From positions 62,001 through 126,000 of the forward strand of contig NZ_JAIGNI010000003.1 of assembly GCF_026130175.1 (NCBI RefSeq): a stretch of 64,000 nucleotides of DNA, written 5' to 3'. Positions within the stretch are counted from its first letter, which is position 1; every line of letters begins with the position of its first letter. The DNA is from Lyngbya sp. CCAP 1446/10. Lineage in GTDB: Bacteria; Cyanobacteriota; Cyanobacteriia; Cyanobacteriales; Microcoleaceae. The notes beneath the pieces were generated by a model. The model searched no databases, was not told where the DNA came from, and saw only the letters and a program-made list of their open reading frames with translations. Below are positions 1 to 8,067 of this stretch, one piece after another. A program made the position numbers and the translations under genes.

Positions 1-333
1 ATCAGCACCATCCGGCATCATCGCACCCGTAAAAATCCGTGCTGCTTGGCCCGATTGTACCGTACTTTGAGGCAGATATCCCGCTGGAATATCCTCAACT
101 ACTTCAAGTACCGCTGGTTTTTCGGCGCTGCAATTTTCCACATCAGCAAACCGCACCGCGTACCCATCCATTGCCGAATTGTCCCAATAGGGAAAATCGA
201 GGGAACCGGTGACGGATGCAGCCAAAATGCGCCCCGATGCTGCCAACAAGTCTACAATTTCTACATCCCGCTGACTGTCGAGGGGTTGCGCTAAATTTAG
301 AACGATCGATTCTGCTTCTTTTACTGACAGCAT
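1..333 (-). CDS. moeA: Molybdopterin molybdenumtransferase MoeA, N-terminal part
   Basis: MoeA inserts molybdate into adenylylated molybdopterin in molybdenum cofactor synthesis; it is cytosolic. Only the first 111 codons are in the window; the rest lies beyond the left edge. The frame reads from an ATG at 333. It shows the family pattern DNSAMDGYAVR at residues 51-61 and ARIFTGAMMPDGAD at residues 98-111, both highly typical of MoeA. The N-terminal helix (residues 1-45) also fits. An 82-residue plus-strand frame over the same bases is an antisense shadow. The facing gene begins about 110 bases away on the opposite strand. Confidence is high for the family; domain completeness cannot be judged. 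Confidence 0.93.
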   Translation of the reverse strand, partial: MLSVKEAESIVLNLAQPLDSQRDVEIVDLLAASGRILAASVTGSLDFPYWDNSAMDGYAVRFADVENCSAEKPAVLEVVEDIPAGYLPQSTVQSGQAARIFTGAMMPDGAD

Positions 334-445
334 CAGTGTCACCCTGTTTGACAAGACTCTTCTTAGTTTAGCAAATCAGCAGCTATAGTGGAAAAGTATT
401 TTTTTATTCGGCTGCGGTAAACTTTCCTTTCGTTGTCCCTCGCTT

Positions 446-1066
446 ATGACTATTTTTCGCTCAGCTTTTCGACTCAATTGTTTGTCTCTCTTGCTGGTGG
501 GATTTCTGGTTGTCTTGACTCAGTTGTCAGGCTTGCAAGTCAGCGATTTATTTTTTCACCCTTTTTTCTCCCCCAATCCCAATGTCGCCTTATTAACTCG
601 CACATTTCAAGTATTATGTGCTGTACCAGTCATTGTTTGTAGCTTTAGCTATGGATTGGCTAACACTATGCAGCCGCGCCCTTCAAAACATCGATTTATT
701 CTGTTCTCTGCTTTGTTGACAGGCGCATTTCTGATCAATGAAATTTACAGGATTCATCTATACATTGGCGCTTTGGGAATTCGCAAGTTAGGAGTTAGTT
801 TGCTGTACGCTATTTTTGTCTTCTCCTACGGATGGTTTTTTCGGCGAGAACTAAAGTCTACTCCCTACAAAATCTTGTTAGCTGGATTGGGCTTGTTGTT
901 TTTTGCGATCGGCATGGACGCGCTGCATTTAAAAAGTAAAATATTAGCTAGTATGTTAGAAGGAGTTCCTAAGTTGTTGAGTGAAATCAATATTGCATTT
1001 TATTATTGGTATGTCTGCAAATCTTTCCTCGAAAAAGCTTTTTACGACCAGATAAACAGGTTTTAA
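446..1066 (+). CDS. Hypothetical multi-pass membrane protein
   Basis: I do not recognise the family. The 206-residue product has about five hydrophobic stretches (roughly residues 10-30, 52-72, 84-102, 113-132 and 142-160) and charged linkers (MQPRPSKHR, RRELKSTPYK), so it is probably an inner-membrane protein. The C-terminus is short, polar and rich in aromatic residues. The start is the ATG at 446; another frame over the same ATG region is shorter and lacks this pattern. The gene stands alone between divergent moeA and the Uma2 pair. No enzymatic motif is visible. It could be a sensor N-terminus that lost its output domain, but nothing shows that. Confidence 0.65.
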   Translation: MTIFRSAFRLNCLSLLLVGFLVVLTQLSGLQVSDLFFHPFFSPNPNVALLTRTFQVLCAVPVIVCSFSYGLANTMQPRPSKHRFILFSALLTGAFLINEIYRIHLYIGALGIRKLGVSLLYAIFVFSYGWFFRRELKSTPYKILLAGLGLLFFAIGMDALHLKSKILASMLEGVPKLLSEINIAFYYWYVCKSFLEKAFYDQINRF

Positions 1067-1147
1067 TAACTTTGTGATATAATGCTAGCACAAGGATCTC
1101 CCAAAATCTTCCCGCTTCAAAAATAGCATTTCGACTTTACGATTTAT

Positions 1148-2468
1148 ACAACCTGCATCGATCGAGGTTTATCTGCGATTAAAATACTCCAAGTGCAGCC
1201 TCTAAAATACCATGTTAGCAGTCACCATTAACTTTAATGCGATCGCCCAAATCACCGACGACCAATTTTATCAACTGTGTCGCCAAAACCCCGATGTCAA
1301 ATTTGAACGCAACGCCAAAGGAGAAATCACCGTCATGTCACCCACAGGAGGAGAAACCGGCAATTACAATTCCGAAATTAATGCAGATTTTGTGATTTGG
1401 AACCGACAAGCTAAACTGGGAGTTTGTTTCGATTCTTCAACTTGTTTCAAACTACCCAGCGGTGCAAATCGTTCTCCCGATGTCTCTTGGATTAAACAAG
1501 ACAGATGGGATGCACTCACCCCCGAACAAAAACAAAAATTTCCTCCCATCGCCCCAGATTTTGTCTTGGAGTTAATGTCGCCGACTGACAGTCTCAAAGA
1601 TACTCAAAACAAAATGCAAGAATACATGGACAACCAAGTAAAATTAGGCTGGTTAATCAATCGTAAAACGCGCCGAGTTGAAATCTACCGCCAAGGACAA
1701 GAAACAGAAATTCTGGAATATCCGACAGAACTTTCAGGAGAAGACATTTTGCCCGGTTTCGTGCTAAACTTGCAAGCAGTCTGGCCTGTAATGCAAAATT
1801 AGGTTTTACAAGATTTTTTGGCGAACAGACAACCTGCATCGATCGACGTTCATCTGCACTTAAAATAATCCAAATGCAGCCTCTAAAATACCATGCTAGC
1901 AGTCACCATTAACTTTAATGCGATCGCCCAAATCACCGACGACCAATTTTATCAACTGTGTCGCCAAAACCCCGATGTCAAATTTGAACGCAACGCCAAA
2001 GGAGAAATCACCGTCATGTCACCCACAGGAGGAGAAACCGGAAACAGCAATTTTGAAATAGCTACTGATTTTGGAATTTGGAACCGACAAGCTAAACTGG
2101 GAGTTTGTTTCGATTCTTCAACTTGTTTCAAACTACCCAGCGGTGCAAATCGTTCTCCCGATGTCTCTTGGATTAAACAAGACAGATGGGATGCACTCAC
2201 CCCCGAACAAAAACAAAAATTCCCTCCCATCGCCCCAGATTTTGTCCTAGAGTTAATGTCACCAACTGACAGTTTAAAAGATACTCAAGACAAAATGCAA
2301 GAATACATGGACAACCAAGTAAAATTAGGCTGGTTAATCAATCGTAAAACGCGCCGAGTTGAAATCTACCGCCAAGGACAAGAAACAGAAATTCTGGAAT
2401 ATCCGACAGAACTTTCAGGAGAAGACATTTTGCCCGGTTTCGTGCTAAACTTGCAAACACTCTGGGCT
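1148..2468. repeat. Tandem duplication, 681-bp unit, Uma2 gene plus upstream region
   Basis: Two copies of a 681-bp unit lie head to tail (unit starts at 1148 and 1829). Each carries about 65 bases of leader (beginning ACAACCTGCATCGATCGA) followed by a complete Uma2-family gene. Most of each unit is identical; differences cluster around codons 51-62 and at the last few codons. The leader contains a 'tctgcgattaaaat' type motif that also occurs before cobO and near thrS, so it may itself be a dispersed repeat. Confidence 0.9.
1212..1802 (+). CDS. Uma2 family protein (DUF820, PD-(D/E)XK nuclease fold), copy 1
   Basis: Uma2/DUF820 proteins have a restriction-endonuclease-like fold and are greatly expanded in cyanobacteria; their biological role is unproven. 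Candidate active-site residues are visible: SPDVSWI near residue 88 (Asp90), APDFVLELMSP near 114 (Glu120) and a following KMQEY. The length, 196 residues, is normal. The start is the ATG at 1212, right after the conserved leader. Its twin begins 681 bp downstream, so this is a recent tandem duplicate; the two differ in residues 51-62 and at the C-terminus (this copy ends VWPVMQN). Whether it cuts DNA is unknown. Confidence 0.9.
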   Translation: MLAVTINFNAIAQITDDQFYQLCRQNPDVKFERNAKGEITVMSPTGGETGNYNSEINADFVIWNRQAKLGVCFDSSTCFKLPSGANRSPDVSWIKQDRWDALTPEQKQKFPPIAPDFVLELMSPTDSLKDTQNKMQEYMDNQVKLGWLINRKTRRVEIYRQGQETEILEYPTELSGEDILPGFVLNLQAVWPVMQN

Positions 2469-2471
2469 TAA
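1893..2471 (+). CDS. Uma2 family protein (DUF820, PD-(D/E)XK nuclease fold), copy 2
   Basis: This 192-residue protein is nearly identical to the gene 681 bp upstream and has the same candidate catalytic residues (Asp in SPDVSWI, Glu in DFVLELMSP, then KMQEY). Changes relative to copy 1 are NSNFEIATDFG for NYNSEINADFV in the middle, Asp for Asn in TQDKMQEY, and a shorter C-terminus (LQTLWA). All catalytic positions are kept, so both copies look functional. The 63-bp leader is also duplicated, so the copies probably have the same expression. cobO follows 59 bases downstream on the same strand. Confidence 0.9.
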   Translation: MLAVTINFNAIAQITDDQFYQLCRQNPDVKFERNAKGEITVMSPTGGETGNSNFEIATDFGIWNRQAKLGVCFDSSTCFKLPSGANRSPDVSWIKQDRWDALTPEQKQKFPPIAPDFVLELMSPTDSLKDTQDKMQEYMDNQVKLGWLINRKTRRVEIYRQGQETEILEYPTELSGEDILPGFVLNLQTLWA

Positions 2472-2530
2472 CTAGACATCCTAAATATATCAGCGTTTAT
2501 TTGCGTTGATCTGCGGTTAAAATAAATCTC

Positions 2531-3166
2531 ATGGAAACCAATACAGAAACAACTACGACGACTGGCTTAACTGCCGAACAGCATAAACAAAAAATGCAGC
2601 GCCGACAAGAAGTCCAGGCGCAGCGAATTGCTAATGCTGCGGAAGACAAAGGCTTAATTATTGTCAATACGGGTAACGGTAAAGGCAAAACTACGGCTGC
2701 TTTGGGTATGGTTTTGCGATCGCTCGGTCACGGCTACCGCGTCGCCATAGTACAATTTATCAAAGGAGCTTGGGAACCGGCAGAGAAAGCCGTTTTTGAA
2801 CTCTGGGAAAATCAGCTAGAATTCCATGCAATGGGTGAAGGTTTTACCTGGGATACGCAAGACCGCAATCGAGATATCGAAACAGCTCAAAAAGCCTGGG
2901 ATAAAGCTCTAACTTTTATCTGTAATCCCGAATTTAAATTAGTCTTACTAGATGAAGTCAATATAGCATTAAAGCTTGGTTATTTGCAAGTCGAGCAAGT
3001 GCTCGCAGGCTTAGACCAAAAACCAGTAGACTCTCATGTGATTCTAACAGGCCGAGGCGCGCCACCAGAATTGATTGAACGCGCCGACTTGGTGACGGAA
3101 ATGACTTTGGTTAAGCATCCATTTCGAGAACAAGGCATTAAAGCTCAAGCAGGTATTGAGTATTAA
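2531..3166 (+). CDS. cobO: Cob(I)alamin adenosyltransferase (CobO/BtuR/CobA type)
   Basis: This enzyme transfers the adenosyl group of ATP to cob(I)alamin or corrinoid precursors to make adenosylcobalamin; it is cytosolic. The 211-residue sequence has the family's P-loop GNGKGKTT at residues 48-55, then AIVQFIKGAW near 72-81, and LLDEVN at 139-144. These, with VILTGRGAPPELIERADLVTEM near the C-terminus, are diagnostic for the CobO family rather than the PduO type. The first 35 residues are polar and poorly conserved, as usual. It starts at the ATG at 2531. I see no cobalamin riboswitch in the short 59-base gap upstream. It converges on the next gene with only 9 bases between stops and no evident terminator. 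Confidence 0.95.
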   Translation: METNTETTTTTGLTAEQHKQKMQRRQEVQAQRIANAAEDKGLIIVNTGNGKGKTTAALGMVLRSLGHGYRVAIVQFIKGAWEPAEKAVFELWENQLEFHAMGEGFTWDTQDRNRDIETAQKAWDKALTFICNPEFKLVLLDEVNIALKLGYLQVEQVLAGLDQKPVDSHVILTGRGAPPELIERADLVTEMTLVKHPFREQGIKAQAGIEY

Positions 3167-3175
3167 TCTTACTTG

Positions 3176-5914
3176 TTAGATTTTCAACTGTTTTAGGAAT
3201 TGCAAATCTTGCCACGCTTGGATGAGATTGCCTTGCATCAAGGCTGCTAAACCGTTTAAAACTCTAATTTCTGGCAGGTTGGGGTTGAGGGCTAGGGCTG
3301 GTTTTAAGGCAGTTTCAGCGGCTTTGGGATGCCAACCGTAAATCTGGACGAAGGCGAGATAAGCATAAGCATAGGGGTTTTGAGAGTCGAGTTGGGTGAC
3401 TTTTTCTAAAGCTGCGATCGCACTTTCGACATTCTGCTGCAATACTGTAGAAAATGCCAAAGCATAAGCCCATTCTAGATTATTCGGTTCCTGCTTCAGC
3501 CGATATGCTAACGCTTGTTGCGCTTGCACTGTATAATCCTGAGTTGGATCGTACTGATTGATGCGCCCAATTTCCTCAAACACGGGTTCTAAACCGGGCA
3601 ATCCTTTCGGTAAATTAACTGCCATTTCCCGCAATTGAGTCACCAAATCTAACTCCGGCATATCTTCGTTTGCTGGGACTTGTTTGGTGATTTTCAAGTT
3701 TTTCTCATTTTCGCTCCCCCTTCGAGTCTGGGAAGCAATAACCGCAGGCTCAGCGTCAATTTTAAGCGTTACCTGCGGCACTTTCATCGGATAAGTTTCG
3801 CCGGTTTTGCGATTCAGATAAGTAGCTTGCAGACTGTAACTTCCCGGTGCAATATTAGCAGGAGTCAGCATCGCGGTGCGATCGACAACTCGGAATCCCA
3901 CAGCAAATTTATCCGCTTCCAGCATCCCCGGATGCAAAGTCCCCTGGGCGATCGCGCGATCGTGTAAAATCCTGAAAGTCTGTCCCGGTGGAATATCACC
4001 AGACTGCTGATTTTGCCACGTTAACAACACTAAACCAGACTGCAACTGCTGCCAAGGCCCTGACCAAATATAAGTAACCGGCAACGCTACACCGGGAACA
4101 GGTTTTGCCAGGACAGTCACTTGCTCTAATTGTACTTGCGATCGCGCTTCAGGCAACGGCTGTACTTCCACCGCGTGCGATCGCTTGCGATAAAGATTCA
4201 AATTAGTATTGTCAGGCAAAACCCAACTTTTTTGCAACTGAAACTTGCCGCCAGTTTCAATCGTCGCCACTGCTGCATTTTGAGCTTTTTTAATCCGTTC
4301 CCGAATCGAACCTTGCGGGCCAGTTTTAGTTACAAACCAAGAAAGCGATCGCACATCCTGCGGCACTTCTTTTAAATTAGTTCCCACCTGCCGCCCGTAA
4401 ACCTGAAAATTAGCTAAAGCACCATAATAATTCAAATTATGCTGGTTAATTTCCGGCGTCGAAGGCAACACGCCCAAAGTCGATTGCAAATAAGGTTCCG
4501 TCTCGATAATTTCCGCAATTACTTCTTGGTGTGACCACTCTTTCCCTAAGTAAGGATAGCTGGAATTGCCGGGACTAAAAACTTGGACTAAGCTATTTCC
4601 AAAACCACCTCCCAGCGGCCAGATATGAAACAGCATCGCCAGAATTGCCAAGCCAATTGTTCCCCAACGAATTTGCTTTCCCCAACGTTGAGGCCACAGG
4701 GTTAAACAGTAGGCTAAAAAGATTGCGACTATTGGTAAATAAGGTATCACATATCTGTCATCTTTGTTGATATTTAGGGAATTAATTAAATAAGCTCCTA
4801 CCCAAAATACCGCCAGCCACCGACAGGAGTTAAGGTACAATATTGATTGACTATCGGCTTTGTTTAGCCAATAATACAGTATAAATCCAACTAAGGGAAT
4901 CAGTAACAGAGGCCAGGAAACCTGTTCGGGTAAGTGCTGAATATAGTAAATCCAAGCACCGATGGTATTCAAGCCCGGATCTCCTTCGGCGATCGCAGAA
5001 TCCAGCGTTGCCCGTTTTCCCCCGGTCAAAATTAACAGCCAATTGGTTTTCGCCCACGGGCCAAACACCGCCGCCGACAGCAACAAAGCACCAGCTAATT
5101 GAGCTAATCTCCCCCAAGCTTTTTGCCGCACTGCACCAACCGCCAACCACAGAATCGGCGTAAACAAAAATAATACTGTAGTGTGTTTAACTAATATTGA
5201 TAAACCCAGAGAAATCCCAAAGGCGATCGCCCAAAAGAAAGAAGAGGGGGAGAGGGGGAGAGGGGGAGATTGGGAGATTGGGAGATTGGGAGATTGGGAG
5301 AGGGGGAGAGGGGGAGAAGAGGGAGAGAATTTATGCTTCTTTTTAGTTCCTTCTTCCAACTTCAGTCTATCCGTTACATCCGCTACAAAATCCGCTGCCG
5401 AACCTTCTTCCTTCCACATTGTCAGACAATAAAAACAAAAAGTAATGGCAGCAGTTAGGGGGAAATCAAGTAAAAATTGCAGGCGAAACCGATAAAGCCC
5501 CGGTAACAAAACGCAAATTGCAGCAGCCCACAAACCAACTTGCCGATTAAATAATTTGGTGCCCAAATTGTAGACTGAGGCGAGCAGAATAGCACTAAAT
5601 AATAAATGAACGAGGGTTGCCCGATCGCCCCCAGCGCCAAAAATATGCAAAAACGGCACCGTTAAAATGTACACCAAGGGCGGAATCTTCGTTGACAGCA
5701 GCCAGAAATTTGTCCACCACTCCCCAGACAACCACAGAGGATGCTGCAACGCTTGGAAGTAATTCAGGGTGCTAGTGAGGTATTCTGCTTGATCCCAGGC
5801 GGGTACCGAGCGATCGAGGGCAAACCAGAGGCGATCGCTAATTGCCCCCAGCAGCCAAATTATGCCTAAGATCAGCATACTCTTGCCCCGGCTGTCTCGA
5901 TGTTGCACTGCCAT
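3176..5914 (-). CDS. Membrane glycosyltransferase (PMT_2/ArnT-like) with C-terminal TPR region
   Basis: This 912-residue protein belongs to the GT-C fold dolichyl-phosphate-mannosyltransferase-like family, which moves sugars from lipid carriers. The N-terminal half has many membrane segments and the acidic first-loop signature AWDQAEYLT (Asp41, Glu44), plus RLQFLLDFPLTA (Asp150). A large periplasmic-type region follows, and residues from about 765 to the end form TPR-like helices (LEWAYALAFSTVLQ, PYAYAYLAFVQIYG, PEIRVLNGLAALMQG). Residues 191-226 are a low-complexity Pro/Ser/Leu insert (SPSSPPLPLSQSPN and similar) encoded by a GGGAGATT-rich repeat sitting in frame between membrane helices. 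The start ATG at 5914 is the first in the frame. The substrate cannot be read from sequence. Confidence 0.85.
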   Translation of the reverse strand: MAVQHRDSRGKSMLILGIIWLLGAISDRLWFALDRSVPAWDQAEYLTSTLNYFQALQHPLWLSGEWWTNFWLLSTKIPPLVYILTVPFLHIFGAGGDRATLVHLLFSAILLASVYNLGTKLFNRQVGLWAAAICVLLPGLYRFRLQFLLDFPLTAAITFCFYCLTMWKEEGSAADFVADVTDRLKLEEGTKKKHKFSPSSPPLPLSQSPNLPISQSPPLPLSPSSFFWAIAFGISLGLSILVKHTTVLFLFTPILWLAVGAVRQKAWGRLAQLAGALLLSAAVFGPWAKTNWLLILTGGKRATLDSAIAEGDPGLNTIGAWIYYIQHLPEQVSWPLLLIPLVGFILYYWLNKADSQSILYLNSCRWLAVFWVGAYLINSLNINKDDRYVIPYLPIVAIFLAYCLTLWPQRWGKQIRWGTIGLAILAMLFHIWPLGGGFGNSLVQVFSPGNSSYPYLGKEWSHQEVIAEIIETEPYLQSTLGVLPSTPEINQHNLNYYGALANFQVYGRQVGTNLKEVPQDVRSLSWFVTKTGPQGSIRERIKKAQNAAVATIETGGKFQLQKSWVLPDNTNLNLYRKRSHAVEVQPLPEARSQVQLEQVTVLAKPVPGVALPVTYIWSGPWQQLQSGLVLLTWQNQQSGDIPPGQTFRILHDRAIAQGTLHPGMLEADKFAVGFRVVDRTAMLTPANIAPGSYSLQATYLNRKTGETYPMKVPQVTLKIDAEPAVIASQTRRGSENEKNLKITKQVPANEDMPELDLVTQLREMAVNLPKGLPGLEPVFEEIGRINQYDPTQDYTVQAQQALAYRLKQEPNNLEWAYALAFSTVLQQNVESAIAALEKVTQLDSQNPYAYAYLAFVQIYGWHPKAAETALKPALALNPNLPEIRVLNGLAALMQGNLIQAWQDLQFLKQLKI
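5245..5323. repeat. GGGAGA/GGGAGATT simple repeat inside the glycosyltransferase gene
   Basis: About 80 bases made of GAGGGGGA and GATTGGGA units lie inside the coding sequence and stay in frame. In protein they give repeated SPPLPLS/SPNLPIS segments. The purine-rich strand is the plus strand, opposite to the gene's sense. Its length is a multiple of three in this strain, so the reading frame is kept. Slippage here could switch the gene on and off. Confidence 0.85.
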
Positions 5915-6046
5915 TGCGATTGTTGGATTTTAGGTTGCAGCTTTAGCTTACAGGTGGGCGGTTCCCGGCGATCTAAAAAATAGTTTGAAAAAGTGCTTGC
6001 TAAATTCCGTATGTGTCTGCTAAGATAGTAAAGCGCGAAAAAACAA

Positions 6047-6119
6047 GCCGAGATAGCTCAGTTGGTAGAGCAGTGGACTGAAAATCCACGTGTCCGGAGT
6101 TCAAATCTCCGTCTTGGCA
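6047..6119 (+). tRNA. trnF-GAA: tRNA-Phe (GAA)
   Basis: A complete 73-nt cloverleaf is visible. The acceptor arms GCCGAGA and TCTTGGC pair with one G-U; the D arm is GCTC-AGTTGGTAGA-GAGC-like; the anticodon arm GTGGA-CTGAAAA-TCCAC carries anticodon GAA; the T arm is CGGAG-TTCAAAT-CTCCG. The discriminator is A73 and CCA is not encoded. A strong hairpin and T-run follow immediately. Confidence 0.97.
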
Positions 6120-6125
6120 TCGCAA

Positions 6126-6154
6126 AACCCTCACAATGTTGAGGGTTTTTTTTT
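6126..6154 (+). terminator. Intrinsic terminator after tRNA-Phe
   Basis: AACCCTCA pairs perfectly with TGAGGGTT around a 6-base loop and is followed by a run of nine T. It begins seven bases after the tRNA 3' end, so it most likely ends the tRNA transcript. It may also serve the minus-strand gene that ends at 6190 poorly, because that side lacks the T-run. Confidence 0.9.
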
Positions 6155-6189
6155 AAGTAAAATGCGGGTCAACATGAAGCGATCGCCCC

Positions 6190-7557
6190 TTATTTTTTTT
6201 GAGTTAGAAATTGTGCTAATTCGGGAATTTCACCAGCGCGCTGCCATTCGGCTTCACCCGCGCGTACTTTGGTACGATCGGTAATCTGCTGCACATCTCG
6301 CAACTGTCGCTTAGTATAAGGCCCCTCGGCTTTACCGCTGCGGAATACGTACCACTGAGCCTGCTGTGACTTAGGCTTTTTCGTTGCTGAAGGCGGTTTT
6401 CTGACAGGCTTCATCCGAACATCGCCTAACTCCGCTGCAAGCTGGTTGAGTTCGACTGCAACTGGATCGGGAGCAGGTAAATTACGATTGGGCGATCGCT
6501 TTTTGGCTGAGGGCTCGCCGCTGGCAATTTCTACTTCACGACGCCAACCCCAGAAATGCCACTGCGCCACCCAAACTAGCGCCACGACACATCCTAACAT
6601 CTCTTTTCCTGTTTCTGACCATTTTGACGGATCTCCAAACAACCTGATGGCGATCGCACCGAGTACGATCGCGCTCAAATTGAAATAAATTAGGTACGTA
6701 GTATCATTAGCCGCTAAATGCCAACTGGTTGTATGCCGCACAAAAGATTGGCTGGCTGCTGTTTTGTTGTGTTTCCAAGCTTTTCGAGCTTGAATCCGAC
6801 TGTTACCAGGAAAGTCAGTTGGCCACCACTTCGCTGCCCAATTAACTAAATGCGCTGACCAATATTGCAAAGCTGCATATCCGACGATGCCGCTTAGAAA
6901 CACAGAAATAACTAACAGAAAGGTTGTTAGCGGCAGTAGCTTTTGTGGCACGATTTCGGTCGTGGCAACAGTTAGCAGAAAAAACGGAGTACCGGTTAGT
7001 GTTGGAACTAACAGGAGTTCAAATATTTTTAGTAGGTTTGCATAGAAAATCCATAGGAATTTGAGAATAATTTTAAGCAGCTTGGCAAAGCGGAAGTGAT
7101 ATAAGTAAGCAGATGCGATCGCAGTTCCTATAATTAAAGCCACAATCCTGCTCGAAGAGTCCCTGAGTGGCAGCATCAAAAAGGCGATCGCTGGAATTCC
7201 CATCACGATTGCAGCCGGCAGCATCAGAAATGCGATAATCCCTTCCCTCCAGTGCAGCCAAGCCGATACTGTTACTGTGGGCTGCTGGTTGTGGCGGCGG
7301 ATTTCCACCCACTCGGCAACTTTAGTTAAGCCCCAATGGTAGAAAGCAAATAACGGTATCTGGCACAACCAAGCAAATGCGATCGCGCCTTTAGAGTCAG
7401 AATTTCTGATGATGTACCAGTACGCTGTGCTAAATCTGTAGTAGTAGTAGTAATATCCAGGCAGCAGAAAGGAAACAATCAGCCAAAAACCGCTGCTTAA
7501 TGCAAAACCTTTTCCCCATGATGCAGGAAAGGGGAGGAACTTTGGCCAGTTATTCAT
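6190..7557 (-). CDS. Membrane protein with C-terminal GYF-like (DUF4339) domain
   Basis: The family of the main body is not recognised. About residues 15-310 hold several hydrophobic segments (for example IIAFLMLPAAIVMGIPAIAF, and LLPLTTFLLVISVFLSGIVG) separated by charged loops. A basic, low-complexity linker (KPVRKPPSATKKPKSQ) leads to a final ~55-residue module, QWYVFRSGKAEGPYTKRQLRD followed by WQRAGEIPELAQFL, which matches the GYF_2/DUF4339 pattern thought to bind proline-rich peptides. I chose the ATG at 7557 (MNNWPKF); an in-frame TTG at 7614 gives 19 extra residues that look like intergenic translation. It stands alone, transcribed toward the tRNA. The module presumably faces the cytoplasm. 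Confidence 0.75.
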   Translation of the reverse strand: MNNWPKFLPFPASWGKGFALSSGFWLIVSFLLPGYYYYYYRFSTAYWYIIRNSDSKGAIAFAWLCQIPLFAFYHWGLTKVAEWVEIRRHNQQPTVTVSAWLHWREGIIAFLMLPAAIVMGIPAIAFLMLPLRDSSSRIVALIIGTAIASAYLYHFRFAKLLKIILKFLWIFYANLLKIFELLLVPTLTGTPFFLLTVATTEIVPQKLLPLTTFLLVISVFLSGIVGYAALQYWSAHLVNWAAKWWPTDFPGNSRIQARKAWKHNKTAASQSFVRHTTSWHLAANDTTYLIYFNLSAIVLGAIAIRLFGDPSKWSETGKEMLGCVVALVWVAQWHFWGWRREVEIASGEPSAKKRSPNRNLPAPDPVAVELNQLAAELGDVRMKPVRKPPSATKKPKSQQAQWYVFRSGKAEGPYTKRQLRDVQQITDRTKVRAGEAEWQRAGEIPELAQFLTQKK

Positions 7558-7614
7558 GATTGGGGCAATTGGAGGGATCTCAATTATTGTCCCACTACAC
7601 TTGAGTTCTGGCAA

Positions 7615-8067
7615 TTGCTTTAGTGTTCAGACAAAGCATTGGCTCATTACGCCACCTCTCTTAGACAGATCCATGTTTTAAGAATAGCGCTACATCCGGG
7701 CAGGCTGATCGCCGCAAAACCGTGCCTAAGAAATTCAAAACCGATCGCTTATCGCTGCTTTGCTTAGAGTAATAATTGCTAAATCAACAACTCAACCGCG
7801 CTATAACAATCATATTAATATCGGAAAAATTCGGATTTAGAGTAAACATAATTGTGCTGATCTTTCCCTAAAAGCCTCGCAATCTCGATCGAACTCACGA
7901 AATACTCAGGCATTTTTTGATTGACAAAAAGCAATATCTATAGTATAAAAGCTCGAAAATGGTTTCAAACTTATCTGGACAGGGCAATCCCCTGCCGGAA
8001 ACAAAAGGTTACAATCAAAAATAGATTCTATTTCGATAACAATACAGTTTATAGCTTGAAGTCCTCA
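7615..8067. other. Intergenic region before ribBA
   Basis: I see no gene, tRNA or repeat here. I looked for an FMN riboswitch (RFN element) and found none of its conserved blocks. A TTG-started in-frame extension of ribBA reaches back to 7921, but its 49 residues (beginning MTKSNIYSIKARKW) have no RibB character. A divergent promoter pair is likely but not assignable. Confidence 0.5.

Noticed and set aside
46-294. 82-residue plus-strand frame at the left edge
   Set aside because: It is the antisense of the moeA N-terminus, which carries clear family motifs on the minus strand.
433-642. 69-residue frame starting 13 bases before the membrane protein
   Set aside because: It overlaps the longer hydrophobic frame at 446, has no features, and ends early.
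7615-8067. FMN riboswitch upstream of ribBA
   Set aside because: None of the RFN conserved blocks is present in this gap.
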